NCBI GenBank assembly: GCA_964472195.1
Contig: CAYYJH010000047.1
Coordinates: forward strand, 1 to 23,051
Direction: 5' to 3'
DNA: 23,051 bases
Source: BS750m-G4 sp964472195
GTDB taxonomy: Bacteria; Bacteroidota; Ignavibacteria; Tepidaquicellales; Tepidaquicellaceae
Made by a program: the position numbers and the translations under genes. Under the pieces are notes generated by a model, which was given only the letters and a program-made list of their open reading frames with translations, was not told the origin of the DNA and did not search any database. This document shows, one piece after another, positions 17,077 through 23,051 of this stretch (the stretch's first letter is position 1; the number at the start of each line of letters is the position of its first letter).

Positions 17077-17700
17077 TTATTCATCAAGTTTATCCAATAC
17101 TAATTTGATAACATAGTCAAGATCATTTTTGGTGTTGACAAAGTCAAGCCCATCACTTTCTATTGTCAAAGTTTTCCCGTGGTTGTAATTACTAATCCAA
17201 ATTTCATAACTCTCGTTTAACTTTTCTATATAATTTTTATCAATGTTCTTCTCAAAATCTCTGCCTCTCTGTTTAATCTGGTTTACCAGCGTGTTTAAAT
17301 CTGCTTTCAAATAAATAAGTAAATCGGGAGCTTTCAGGTACGAAGTCATTTCTTTGAAAAGGTTTTGATAATTATCATAATCTCTTTTTTCCATCATACC
17401 GATCTCATGGAGGTTCTTTGCAAAAATTTCTACATCTTCATAAATACTTCTATCTTGAATTACAGATTGCTGTTGTTCTAATATTTCTTTGTGTATCCTA
17501 AATCTATGTGATAGGAAGTAGATCTGAAGATTGAATGACCATCTAAGCATATCTCGATAAAAGTCTTCTAAATATGGATTATCACTTACAGATTCGAAAT
17601 AGGGAATCCAGTTTAATTTGTCAGATACGAGTTTTGTCAGAGATGACTTACCAGAGCCTATATTACCGGCAACGGAAACAAAGTATTTTTTGTAATTCAT
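17077..17700 (-). CDS. Deoxynucleoside kinase (dGK/dAK/dCK family)
   Basis: This cytoplasmic kinase phosphorylates deoxynucleosides for dNTP salvage. The 207 residues contain the P-loop GNIGSGKSS (12-20), the substrate-site segment YFESVSDNPYLEDFY (34-48, with the family's acidic Glu36), the DRS motif at 83-85 followed by IYEDVEIFA, and the lid-type RGRDFE segment near 146. Whether it prefers deoxyadenosine, deoxyguanosine or deoxycytidine cannot be told by eye. ATG 17700 lies only three bases from the T-run of the rplS terminator, so there is no normal leader: expression must come from read-through or from a promoter inside the hairpin region. Together with cdd, tdk and the BMP lipoprotein it makes the window rich in nucleoside salvage. 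Confidence 0.88.
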   Translation of the reverse strand: MNYKKYFVSVAGNIGSGKSSLTKLVSDKLNWIPYFESVSDNPYLEDFYRDMLRWSFNLQIYFLSHRFRIHKEILEQQQSVIQDRSIYEDVEIFAKNLHEIGMMEKRDYDNYQNLFKEMTSYLKAPDLLIYLKADLNTLVNQIKQRGRDFEKNIDKNYIEKLNESYEIWISNYNHGKTLTIESDGLDFVNTKNDLDYVIKLVLDKLDE

Positions 17701-17702
17701 AG

Positions 17703-17735
17703 TAAAAAAAACCGTCCTGATATAACAAGACGGTT
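17703..17735 (-). terminator. Rho-independent terminator after rplS, abutting the deoxynucleoside kinase start
   Basis: Read on the minus strand, AACCGTC (17735-17729) pairs with GACGGTT (17716-17710), with a 12-base loop, followed at once by a run of seven T. It ends the ffh-to-rplS transcript about 28 bases after the rplS stop. The T-run stops three bases before the deoxynucleoside kinase ATG. Confidence 0.8.
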
Positions 17736-17763
17736 CATATATTATTTAAGATGAAAAAATTTA

Positions 17764-18276
17764 TTACTCATTAACTTTATTCTTAGCGGTTTCGGTCTTT
17801 TTCTTTGCTGATTTTTTTCTTGGTTTGTCCTTTTCTTCTTGTTTGGTCTCAATCTTTTTTGCAGCAGATTCCTTTTTCTTAGTTGCAGTCAGCTTAGTTG
17901 TTGGGGAAGTTGTTTTTGTAAAGGTAGTTACTTTTTTCTTTTCTTTTATTTTTGTAGCAGCTTTCCCTTTTAATTTTCTTAAATAATAAAGCTTTGCTCT
18001 TCGCACACTGCCTTCCTTGTTAACTTCGATATTAGCAATCTTGGGTGAATGTAAAGGAAAAATCCTTTCCACTCCGATTCCATTAGAAATTTTTCGTACT
18101 CTAAATGACTTACTTAGACCACTTCCCCGGATTCCCATTACGATACCTTTGAATTGCTGGAGTCTTTCTTTTTCTCCTTCGATGACTTTTACAGATACAG
18201 TAACGGTATCTCCGGGATGAAAAACCGGTATATCGCTTTTTATCTGTGCTGCTGTTACTAAGTTAATTTTATCCAT
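17764..18276 (-). CDS. rplS: 50S ribosomal protein L19 with lysine-rich C-terminal tail
   Basis: L19 sits at the subunit interface of the large ribosomal subunit. Residues 1 to about 110 are the normal protein (FHPGDTVTVSVKVIEGEK, QFKGIVMGIRGSG, SFRVRKISNGIGVERIFPLH, RRAKLYYLRKLKGKAA). About 60 extra residues follow, almost all Lys, Thr, Ser, Ala and Glu, with no predicted fold; usual bacterial L19 is about 115-120 residues. A good Shine-Dalgarno AAGGAG (18285-18290) lies eight bases before ATG 18276. It is the last gene of the ffh-rpsP-khpA-rimM-trmD-rplS block and is followed by a terminator. Confidence 0.96.
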   Translation of the reverse strand: MDKINLVTAAQIKSDIPVFHPGDTVTVSVKVIEGEKERLQQFKGIVMGIRGSGLSKSFRVRKISNGIGVERIFPLHSPKIANIEVNKEGSVRRAKLYYLRKLKGKAATKIKEKKKVTTFTKTTSPTTKLTATKKKESAAKKIETKQEEKDKPRKKSAKKKTETAKNKVNE

Positions 18277-18354
18277 TATTTATTCTCCTTATCATTAATA
18301 AACTCTTCATAATTTTATAATTTTTTTACCTAACAACTTTTATCTTTCAAAGTG

Positions 18355-19032
18355 TTAGTCATATTTTTTTTTCTTAATCCTTTTGTATTTATCGTATGCT
18401 TTTTCTTCACGCCATTTCTTTATCTCAGCATGATTTCCGCTTAATAAAACATCAGGAACTTTTAATTCATTATAAACTTCAGGTCTTGTATATTGAGGAT
18501 TATCAAAACCCGTTTCAACTTGATATGAATCCGTAATAGCTGACTCACCATCACCTAATGCCCCAGGTATTAATCTCGAAATTGAATCAATGAAAACAAG
18601 GGCAGCAATATCGCCGCTCGATAAAACATATTCTCCTATTGAGATTTCTTTTGTTACAAATTTTTCAATGACTCTTTCATCTATTCCTTTGTAATGCCCA
18701 CAAATCAGGATCAAATTTTTCTTTAATGAAAAATTATTTGCAATTTTCTGATTGTACGTAAATCCTTGTGGTGATAAGTAAATCGTATCATCATATTCTC
18801 TTTCAGTGAAGAGTTTTTCAATACATCTGAAAAAAGGTTCTGGTTTTAAAACCATACCCGAACCGCCACCGTAAGGTAAGTCATCTATCTGTTTGTATTT
18901 CCCGGTTGCATAGTCTCTCAGGTCATGAACATAGGTCTTAATTAATCCTTTGTCCTCAACCCTTGCTATTAATCCATTTTTTAAAGAACTTTCTAATATC
19001 TTTGGATTTGCACTTAGAATGTCAAATCTCAT
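18355..19032 (-). CDS. trmD: tRNA (guanine37-N1)-methyltransferase
   Basis: TrmD uses S-adenosylmethionine to methylate G37 next to the anticodon, preventing +1 frameshifting. The 225 residues carry the family signatures: DDLPYGGGSGM at 50-60, LICGHYKGIDERV near 109-121, and the trefoil-knot cofactor loop EISIGEYVLSSGD at 129-141. The C-terminal domain follows, with VPDVLLSGNHAEIKKWR. It starts 15 bases after the rimM stop, inside the conserved ribosomal block. ATG 19032 has no clear Shine-Dalgarno, which suggests translational coupling to rimM. Length and motifs are complete. Confidence 0.96.
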   Translation of the reverse strand: MRFDILSANPKILESSLKNGLIARVEDKGLIKTYVHDLRDYATGKYKQIDDLPYGGGSGMVLKPEPFFRCIEKLFTEREYDDTIYLSPQGFTYNQKIANNFSLKKNLILICGHYKGIDERVIEKFVTKEISIGEYVLSSGDIAALVFIDSISRLIPGALGDGESAITDSYQVETGFDNPQYTRPEVYNELKVPDVLLSGNHAEIKKWREEKAYDKYKRIKKKKYD

Positions 19033-19047
19033 AATAATAAATAAAAC

Positions 19048-19596
19048 TTATTCAATAAAACCATCGATTAAAGAAATGTTAATCGAATTATTTTTTATAT
19101 CTATCTTCTTTATAAACTGTGTTCTTAAAGGTACTAAGATTTTTCTTTTGTTTTCAATTAATTCAACTGATAAAAGATCATCACCGCCATAATTCTCAAT
19201 CGAGGTAACAACTCCTATTTCATTTTTATTATTGTAAACTTTTAAATTTATCAGATCAAAAAAATAATACTGATCATTTGATAACTCAACTTTCTCCGAG
19301 TCATCGATTGCTATAAAACATTCTTTCAATTCATCTGCTTCGTTTTTGCTATTATAATTTTCAAATTTTACTCTTATATGATCGTTTAAAAAAACTATAT
19401 CTTCAATTTTAAAACTTGGAGTTTTAGAAACTCTATTCTCAATCAGTCTACTACGTTTTTCATCAAAAATGGAAACTGAGTCAAGTGATAAAAATCTTTC
19501 ATCAAAATCAGTTAGAGAAATTACTTTAATGTAGCCTTTCAGTCCAACGCTTTTAGTAATCTTTCCAACGAAAATAAGTTCTTTGTTCTCCGGCAA
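19048..19596 (-). CDS. rimM: 16S rRNA processing protein RimM, TTG start
   Basis: RimM helps mature the 30S subunit head and binds S19. The 182-residue protein has the N-terminal RimM domain beginning FVGKITKSVGLKGYIKV, and a C-terminal PRC-barrel-like part (YYFFDLINLKVYN, GVVTSIENYGGDDLL, ILVPL). The start is TTG 19596, since no ATG lies at the N-terminus. An AAAGGA Shine-Dalgarno (19606-19611), nine bases upstream and overlapping the khpA stop, supports it. The sequence is more diverged than its neighbours but the order of genes removes doubt. Confidence 0.93.
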   Translation of the reverse strand: MPENKELIFVGKITKSVGLKGYIKVISLTDFDERFLSLDSVSIFDEKRSRLIENRVSKTPSFKIEDIVFLNDHIRVKFENYNSKNEADELKECFIAIDDSEKVELSNDQYYFFDLINLKVYNNKNEIGVVTSIENYGGDDLLSVELIENKRKILVPLRTQFIKKIDIKNNSINISLIDGFIE

Positions 19597-19609
19597 AAAT
19601 AGTTTTCCT

Positions 19610-19900
19610 TTATTCCTTTAAATCTTTTCCTTTAAAACCTTGTTTATCTTTCTTCCAATCCCGAACTAATTTATCAGGAATTTCGAGAGTAACCTTTTTA
19701 CCGTCTTTTGCTGCAACTGCAATTAACAGAGTTCTAATAGATTTAGCAGTTTTACCTTTCTTCCCAATTATTTTCCCGATCTCATTATCGTCTACATATA
19801 GCTTGTACTTTATTCGTCTTTCTACTTCTATCTCTTCTACGCGAACTGCTTCAGGTTTATCAACGAGACTCTTAGCAATGAACTCTAAAAATTCTTTCAT
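19610..19900 (-). CDS. khpA: KH-domain RNA-binding protein KhpA
   Basis: A 96-residue single KH-domain protein with the GxxG loop in KIIGKKGKTAKSIRTLL (IGKKG near 45-49) and a short basic tail. KhpA-type proteins bind RNA, often with a Jag/KhpB partner, and are regularly encoded between rpsP and rimM, exactly as here. A strong Shine-Dalgarno (GGGGAGGA) lies a few bases before ATG 19900. The usual EFIAKSLVDKPEAVRVEE start of the family is present. Confidence 0.93.
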   Translation of the reverse strand: MKEFLEFIAKSLVDKPEAVRVEEIEVERRIKYKLYVDDNEIGKIIGKKGKTAKSIRTLLIAVAAKDGKKVTLEIPDKLVRDWKKDKQGFKGKDLKE

Positions 19901-19988
19901 GAATTTTCCTCCCCTTAGATAGTTTGTACGTGATTTTAATAAATCCTAAACTTTCTTGCTAAGATTTTTATGGGCTTCTCATGATATT

Positions 19989-20724
19989 CTATTCTTTTTC
20001 TGTCTTTTCTCCCTTGGCTTCTTCTTTACTCTTATTATCTTCTTTTTTAGTCTCTTCTATTTTTGAATTATCTTCTTTTTTAGTCTCTTCTATTTTTGAA
20101 TTATCTTCTTTTTTAGTCTCTNNNNNNNNNNNNNNNNNNNNNNNNNNNNNNNNNNNNNNNNNNNNNNNNNNNNNNNNNNNNNNNNNNNNNNNNNNNNNNN
20201 NNNNNNNNNNNNNNNNNNNNNTTTGCTTCTACTTTAGTTTCTTCTTTTTTTGGTTTTGCTTCTACTTTAATTTCTTCTTTATTTGGTGTTATCTCTACTT
20301 TAGTCTCTTCTTTTTTAGATTCACCTTCTTCTTTCTTCTTGGATTCTTTCTTAACCTTTTTCATCTTTCTTCTCAATTTTCTTTCTTTCTCCCGTTCTAT
20401 TTTTGCTTCTTTTCCTGAATTAAACTTTTCTAATTCTTCATTAATTTTATTTTCATCATAACCTTTTTTCTCTAAATGCCATTTTAAAATGATTCCTTCG
20501 CGTTGGAAAAGGCTTCTCACTGTATCAGTAGGCTGAGCACCGGTTTTCAACCAGTATAATGCTCTGTCTTCTTTTATTCTGAGTTCCATAGGATCGGGAT
20601 TGGGATTATAATATCCTACCTCTTCTATAAATCTGCCGTCCCTTGGTGATCTTGCGTCTGCTGCAACTATTCGATAGATTGGCACCTTCTTCTTTCCCAA
20701 TCTTTTAAGTCTGAGTTTTACCAA
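19989..20724 (-). CDS. rpsP: 30S ribosomal protein S16 with long repetitive charged tail, interrupted by an assembly gap
   Basis: Residues 1 to about 80 are normal S16, an early-assembly protein of the small subunit body (MVKLRLKRLGKKKVPIYRIV, DGRFIEEVGYYNPNP, GAQPTDTVRSLF). The start is TTG 20724; an in-frame TAA at 20731-20733 excludes anything longer, and a GGAAAGGAGAA ribosome site lies upstream. A long Lys/Glu-rich tail follows, containing 11-residue repeats of the KEETKVEAKPK and EETKKEDNSKI types. The 100-base N run breaks the tail. With the arbitrary gap size the frame appears to stop at 20113, but the sequence left of the gap continues the same repeat in another frame to TAG 19989-19991. 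I therefore place the true end at 19989. S16 is usually about 80-90 residues; here the visible tail is longer than the core. Confidence 0.9.
20038..20121. repeat. 33-bp tandem repeat, left side of gap, in the rpsP tail
   Basis: Two identical 33-base units (20038-20070 and 20071-20103) and 18 bases of a third (20104-20121) run into the N block. On the minus strand each unit encodes the 11 residues EETKKEDNSKI. Units are identical at the DNA level, suggesting recent slippage or recombination expansion. Confidence 0.9.
20122..20221. other. Assembly gap (100 N) inside the rpsP tail repeat
   Basis: Exactly 100 N, the conventional size for a gap of unknown length, with 33-bp repeats on both sides. 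A tandem repeat longer than the reads would explain the break. Confidence 0.98.
20222..20320. repeat. 33-bp diverged tandem repeat, right side of gap, in the rpsP tail
   Basis: Three units of 33 bases (20222-20254, 20255-20287, 20288-20320), similar but not identical, encode on the minus strand KEETKVEITPN, KEEIKVEAKPK and KEETKVEAK plus two residues lost in the gap. Same period as the left-side array, with a different consensus. Confidence 0.85.
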
Positions 20725-20800
20725 ATTTAATTAATTCTCCTTTCCGAAATATCGGATATGATTATTTATAATTTAATATAATTTTTTATAAAAATTAAGA

Positions 20801-22156
20801 TTAATTCATTTTCATTTGATTCATGAGATTCCCCGGTATGTTCATCTTTTTCATCATCTTTCCTAATTTATTCTTGTTGAATCCTCTCATCATTTTTTGC
20901 ATTTCACTAAATTGTTTTATTACCTTATTAACTTCTTGTATCGAATTTCCGCTGCCGTCTGCTATTCTTCTTCTGCGTCTGCCATTCAGCAAAGCAGGAT
21001 TTTCTCGTTCATGAGCCGTCATAGAAAGAACGATTGCTTCAATTCTTGTTATAACTTTATCATCTAATTCTTTACCTTTTAGTGCTGCTCCTGCTCCGGG
21101 CAGCATGGATACGAGATTCGATAAAGACCCCATCTTCTTTATCTGCTTTATTTGAGATAAGAAATCGTTGAAATCGAATTTGTTTTTTCTAAGCTTTTCT
21201 TCAAGCTTAGCTGTTTCTTGTATATCGAATTCGGATTGAGCCTTTTCAACGAATGACACGATATCACCTTTCCCCAGAATTCTCGATGCCATTCTGTCAG
21301 GAAAGAAAGGTTCTATTGCATCAAGCTTTTCACCAACGCTAACAAACTTAATAGGTTTATCTACAACAGCCCTTATAGATAAAGCTGCTCCACCTCTTGT
21401 ATCACCATCTAGCTTGGTTAATACTACACCTTCATAATCCAATTGCTCGTGAAAAGTTTTCGCAGTGTTAACTGCATCCTGTCCGGTCATTGCATCGACG
21501 ATGAATAATATCTCGGAAGGATCCACAGATTTTTTAATGTTCGAAATTTCATCCATCATTTCATCATCTATAGCAAGCCTGCCGGCTGTATCGATTATCA
21601 ATGTATCCTTCGCATTTTTTCTCGCATAGTTAATAGCTTTATTAGAGATGCTAACGGCGTTCTTATCGCTATCATCTGAAAACACAGGTATATCAACTTG
21701 TTTACCCAGTGTTTTTAGCTGTTCGATGGCTGCAGGTCTGTAAATATCACAAGCTCCTAAAACAGGATTCTTCCCTTTCTTTTTTAAGAAACTGGCAAGT
21801 TTCGCTGCGAATGTAGTTTTACCGCAGCCCTGAAGACCAACAAGTAAAATGATAGAAGGAATTTCATTCGAAAAATTAATCGTCGTATTTTCAGAACCCA
21901 TTAGTTTAATGAGTTCATCATGAATTATTTTAACAATTAACTGCCCCGGTGTAATGCTTGTTAAAACGTGTTCGCCTAATGATTTTTCTTTCACGTCTTT
22001 TATGAAAGAACTTACGACTTTGTAATTCACATCAGCGTCAAAGAATACCCGTCTCATTTCTCTTAATGATTCATCGATATTATTTTCCGTAATCTTACCT
22101 TGACCGCGTATTTTTTTTAAAACACCTTCGAGCTTATTTGTCAGGTCTTCGAACAT
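20801..22156 (-). CDS. ffh: Signal recognition particle GTPase Ffh (SRP54)
   Basis: Ffh binds signal sequences of nascent membrane and secreted proteins and, with 4.5S RNA and FtsY, delivers ribosomes to the membrane. The 451 residues have the N-domain (MFEDLTNKLEGVLKKIRGQG), the GTPase motifs GLQGCGKTT (107-115), DTAGR (189-193) and TKLD (247-250) with GDTRGGAALS, and the Met-rich M domain. That domain includes RRRRRIADGSG for RNA binding and ends MNQMKMN. Cys111 sits where many homologues have Ala or Ser in the P-loop; it should not block function. It is the first gene of the block, 76 bases before rpsP. The 4.5S RNA gene is not seen here. Confidence 0.96.
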   Translation of the reverse strand: MFEDLTNKLEGVLKKIRGQGKITENNIDESLREMRRVFFDADVNYKVVSSFIKDVKEKSLGEHVLTSITPGQLIVKIIHDELIKLMGSENTTINFSNEIPSIILLVGLQGCGKTTFAAKLASFLKKKGKNPVLGACDIYRPAAIEQLKTLGKQVDIPVFSDDSDKNAVSISNKAINYARKNAKDTLIIDTAGRLAIDDEMMDEISNIKKSVDPSEILFIVDAMTGQDAVNTAKTFHEQLDYEGVVLTKLDGDTRGGAALSIRAVVDKPIKFVSVGEKLDAIEPFFPDRMASRILGKGDIVSFVEKAQSEFDIQETAKLEEKLRKNKFDFNDFLSQIKQIKKMGSLSNLVSMLPGAGAALKGKELDDKVITRIEAIVLSMTAHERENPALLNGRRRRRIADGSGNSIQEVNKVIKQFSEMQKMMRGFNKNKLGKMMKKMNIPGNLMNQMKMN

Positions 22157-22269
22157 ATTTTCAAAATGAAAAAATCCAAGTTAAGACATGGAAATTACAA
22201 ATATTAATAAATTTATTCAAGGAATATGCTGTAATGAAACCCCCTCAAAGAATGGTGGTCTATTTAGAC

Positions 22270-22517
22270 TTATTTGTATACTTCTTTACTATGAGCTATT
22301 CTTAAGATTAAGATTGTATTTTCAAGGATTGTGTTTATAATTCCGGAATCACCTATGCGATATTTTTTTAAACCTGAAAATTTAAATGACAAAGAGGGAT
22401 GACTATCTGTGCTTTTTGGTAAATCCTTTTCTTTTTTATCTAATATCTTTTTAGCAATCTTTTTATCAATTCTTTTATATCCTTCTACTGAACTTTTAAG
22501 GATATTTTATAGTTCAA
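22270..22517 (-). pseudogene. Decayed RelE/ParE-family toxin, frameshifted
   Basis: Read from TTG 22517, the product starts MNYKISLK and meets a stop after ten codons (TAG). Shifting by one base in the TTAAAAG stretch restores a full toxin-like sequence of about 82 residues: SSVEGYKRIDKKIAKKILDK, then FKFSGLKKYRIGDSGIINTI, then ILILRIAHSKEVYK, ending at TAA 22270-22272. The last part is the RelE/ParE core pattern (LxxYRIGDxRxIY, IxxIxHRxEVY). The ancestral A5 run appears to have lost one A. The start overlaps the end of the antitoxin frame, the usual arrangement in such operons. RelE toxins cut mRNA on the ribosome; ParE toxins poison gyrase. This copy should be inactive. Confidence 0.75.
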
Positions 22518-22724
22518 GCTTATTCCTCATTTCTTTAACTGAAAGAACTTTATCAGAAATATCTTGTAAACGGTCCAATGCTATTTGCAGGTCAGCACGT
22601 TCGATAAGATATTGTTCAATAGCTTTTTGTATATGAAATGACTTAGGTCTTTCTGTTTTTTTGATATTTCCTCCAGTTTTAGGATTAATTCTTACGGAAA
22701 GCGAACTGAGATAGATGAATTCAT
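22507..22724 (-). pseudogene. Decayed ribbon-helix-helix antitoxin, nonsense and frameshift
   Basis: From ATG 22724 the frame reads MNSSISVRFP, then TAA (22692-22694) where the family has Glu or Gln, then ELILKLEEISKK. A one-base loss in an A run (T7 on the plus strand near 22657-22663) shifts the frame. After correction it continues TERPKSFHIQKAIEQYLIER and DLQIALDRLQDISDKVLSVK to TAA 22507-22509. This is a CopG/RelB-type DNA-binding antitoxin with the N-terminal beta strand and two helices. It sits directly before the toxin remnant and overlaps it. Both lesions lie in the DNA-binding half, so autorepression is lost as well. Confidence 0.75.
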
Positions 22725-22845
22725 TTTGTTTTATTGTATTTCATTGTAGTACAAAGTATACATTGATTACGTAATTTCAAGTTAATAACCAAACTTGATT
22801 TTGCATTTTTAAGTCATTTCATATTTTTCAAAAGGTAAGATCTAA

Positions 22846-22953
22846 TTATTCAGAACAAATCATCTTTCCTTCAGTCTGCTTATATTCAGCAATTGCTTTG
22901 TTGCATTCGATTGCTTTGCATATACAAAATATCCTGCCACAAAGACACTAAGG
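22846..22953 (-). pseudogene. Short Cys-rich reading-frame remnant
   Basis: Stop-to-stop on the minus strand there are 35 residues containing RIFCICKAIECNKAIAE then YKQTEGKMICSE, ending at TAA 22846-22848. The composition looks like protein rather than noise: five Cys in the last 29 residues, Lys/Glu alternation and no rare-codon clusters. There is no start codon, and its upstream end runs into the palindromic repeat at 22936-23012. It may be the 3' end of a gene broken by that repeat. I do not recognise a family, and chance is possible. Confidence 0.25.
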
Positions 22954-23012
22954 TACCACAAAAAATACTAAATTCAAATCTTTTTGTGAAACTTCGTGTC
23001 TTTATGTTTTAG
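22936..23012. repeat. Degenerate palindromic repeat of the CACAAAGACAC type
   Basis: Left arm GCCACAAAGACACTAAGG (from 22936) and right arm ending AACTTCGTGTCTTTATG (to about 23007) are imperfect inverted copies. The inner parts CCACAAAAAA and CTTTTTGTG also pair. This pattern, ACAAAGACACnAAG facing CTTCGTGTCTTTGTG, is known to me as a dispersed non-coding repeat in many bacterial genomes. The mismatches suggest an old copy. Other copies are not seen in the window. Confidence 0.55.
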
Positions 23013-23051
23013 TAGTATGTTACATCATTTTAAAAGCAACATTTTCCTTGT

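Noticed and set aside
20113..20121. Stop of rpsP at 20113
   Set aside because: It arises only because the gap was filled with 100 N, which is not a multiple of three. The repeat continues in the shifted frame to 19989.
22157..22269. Promoter for ffh (TTGAAT, 17 bases, TAATTT on the minus strand)
   Set aside because: The minus-ten part matches the consensus at only three of six positions in very AT-rich DNA, and the sigma factor preferences of this lineage are unknown to me.
22409..22636. 75-residue plus-strand frame
   Set aside because: It is the antisense shadow of the toxin-antitoxin remnant; the hydrophobic look comes from reading AAA-rich sequence in reverse.
1..23051. CRISPR arrays, tRNA or rRNA genes, intact insertion sequences, riboswitches
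   Set aside because: I looked for spaced direct repeats, tRNA T-loop and acceptor patterns and transposase-like frames on both strands and found none that stand up.

Overview
The window looks like a draft-assembly scaffold (it contains a 100-base run of N) from an AT-rich member of the Bacteroidota/Chlorobiota/Ignavibacteriota group. The evidence is a full-length SprA, the giant outer-membrane translocon of the type IX secretion system (T9SS); a small protein built like the T9SS C-terminal sorting domains typical of Ignavibacteria-like genomes; a leucine dehydrogenase; and the bacterial ffh-rpsP-khpA-rimM-trmD-rplS block. Several housekeeping genes have clear Shine-Dalgarno sequences, and TTG is used as a start more than once. 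The exact phylum is an inference.

Layout. Positions 1-326 hold the 3' end of a TonB-type C-terminal domain protein, followed by a strong hairpin terminator. A 104-residue orphan sorting-domain-like protein (704-1018) follows. Next is a divergent pair: a large secreted metallopeptidase/beta-propeller/beta-barrel protein on the minus strand (1137-4262) and sprA on the plus strand (4435-11064). Positions 11097-13192 (minus) are a nucleoside-salvage cluster: cytidine deaminase, thymidine kinase and a BMP/PnrA-type nucleoside-binding lipoprotein. It diverges, across an AT-rich region with a perfect 11-bp inverted repeat, from a glycosyltransferase family 9 gene (13270) and leucine dehydrogenase (14486). 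After a terminator comes a probable 43-residue membrane protein.

Positions 15890-22156 (minus) read, in transcription order, ffh, rpsP, khpA, rimM, trmD, rplS, a terminator, a deoxynucleoside kinase and a second family 9 glycosyltransferase. The first six serve translation and protein targeting: SRP GTPase, ribosomal proteins S16 and L19, a KH RNA-binding protein, the 16S maturation factor and the tRNA m1G37 methyltransferase. Both ribosomal proteins carry long charged C-terminal tails. The S16 tail is built of 11-residue repeats, and the assembly gap falls inside it.

Positions 22270-22724 (minus) hold a decayed ribbon-helix-helix/RelE toxin-antitoxin pair with one nonsense codon and two single-base frameshifts. 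The right edge has a degenerate palindromic repeat next to a short Cys-rich reading-frame remnant. I see no CRISPR array, tRNA, rRNA or intact insertion sequence. Nothing here is clearly a new multi-gene system. The most unusual items are the orphan sorting domain, the three-part peptidase/propeller/barrel protein facing sprA, the repetitive S16 tail and the dead toxin-antitoxin module.
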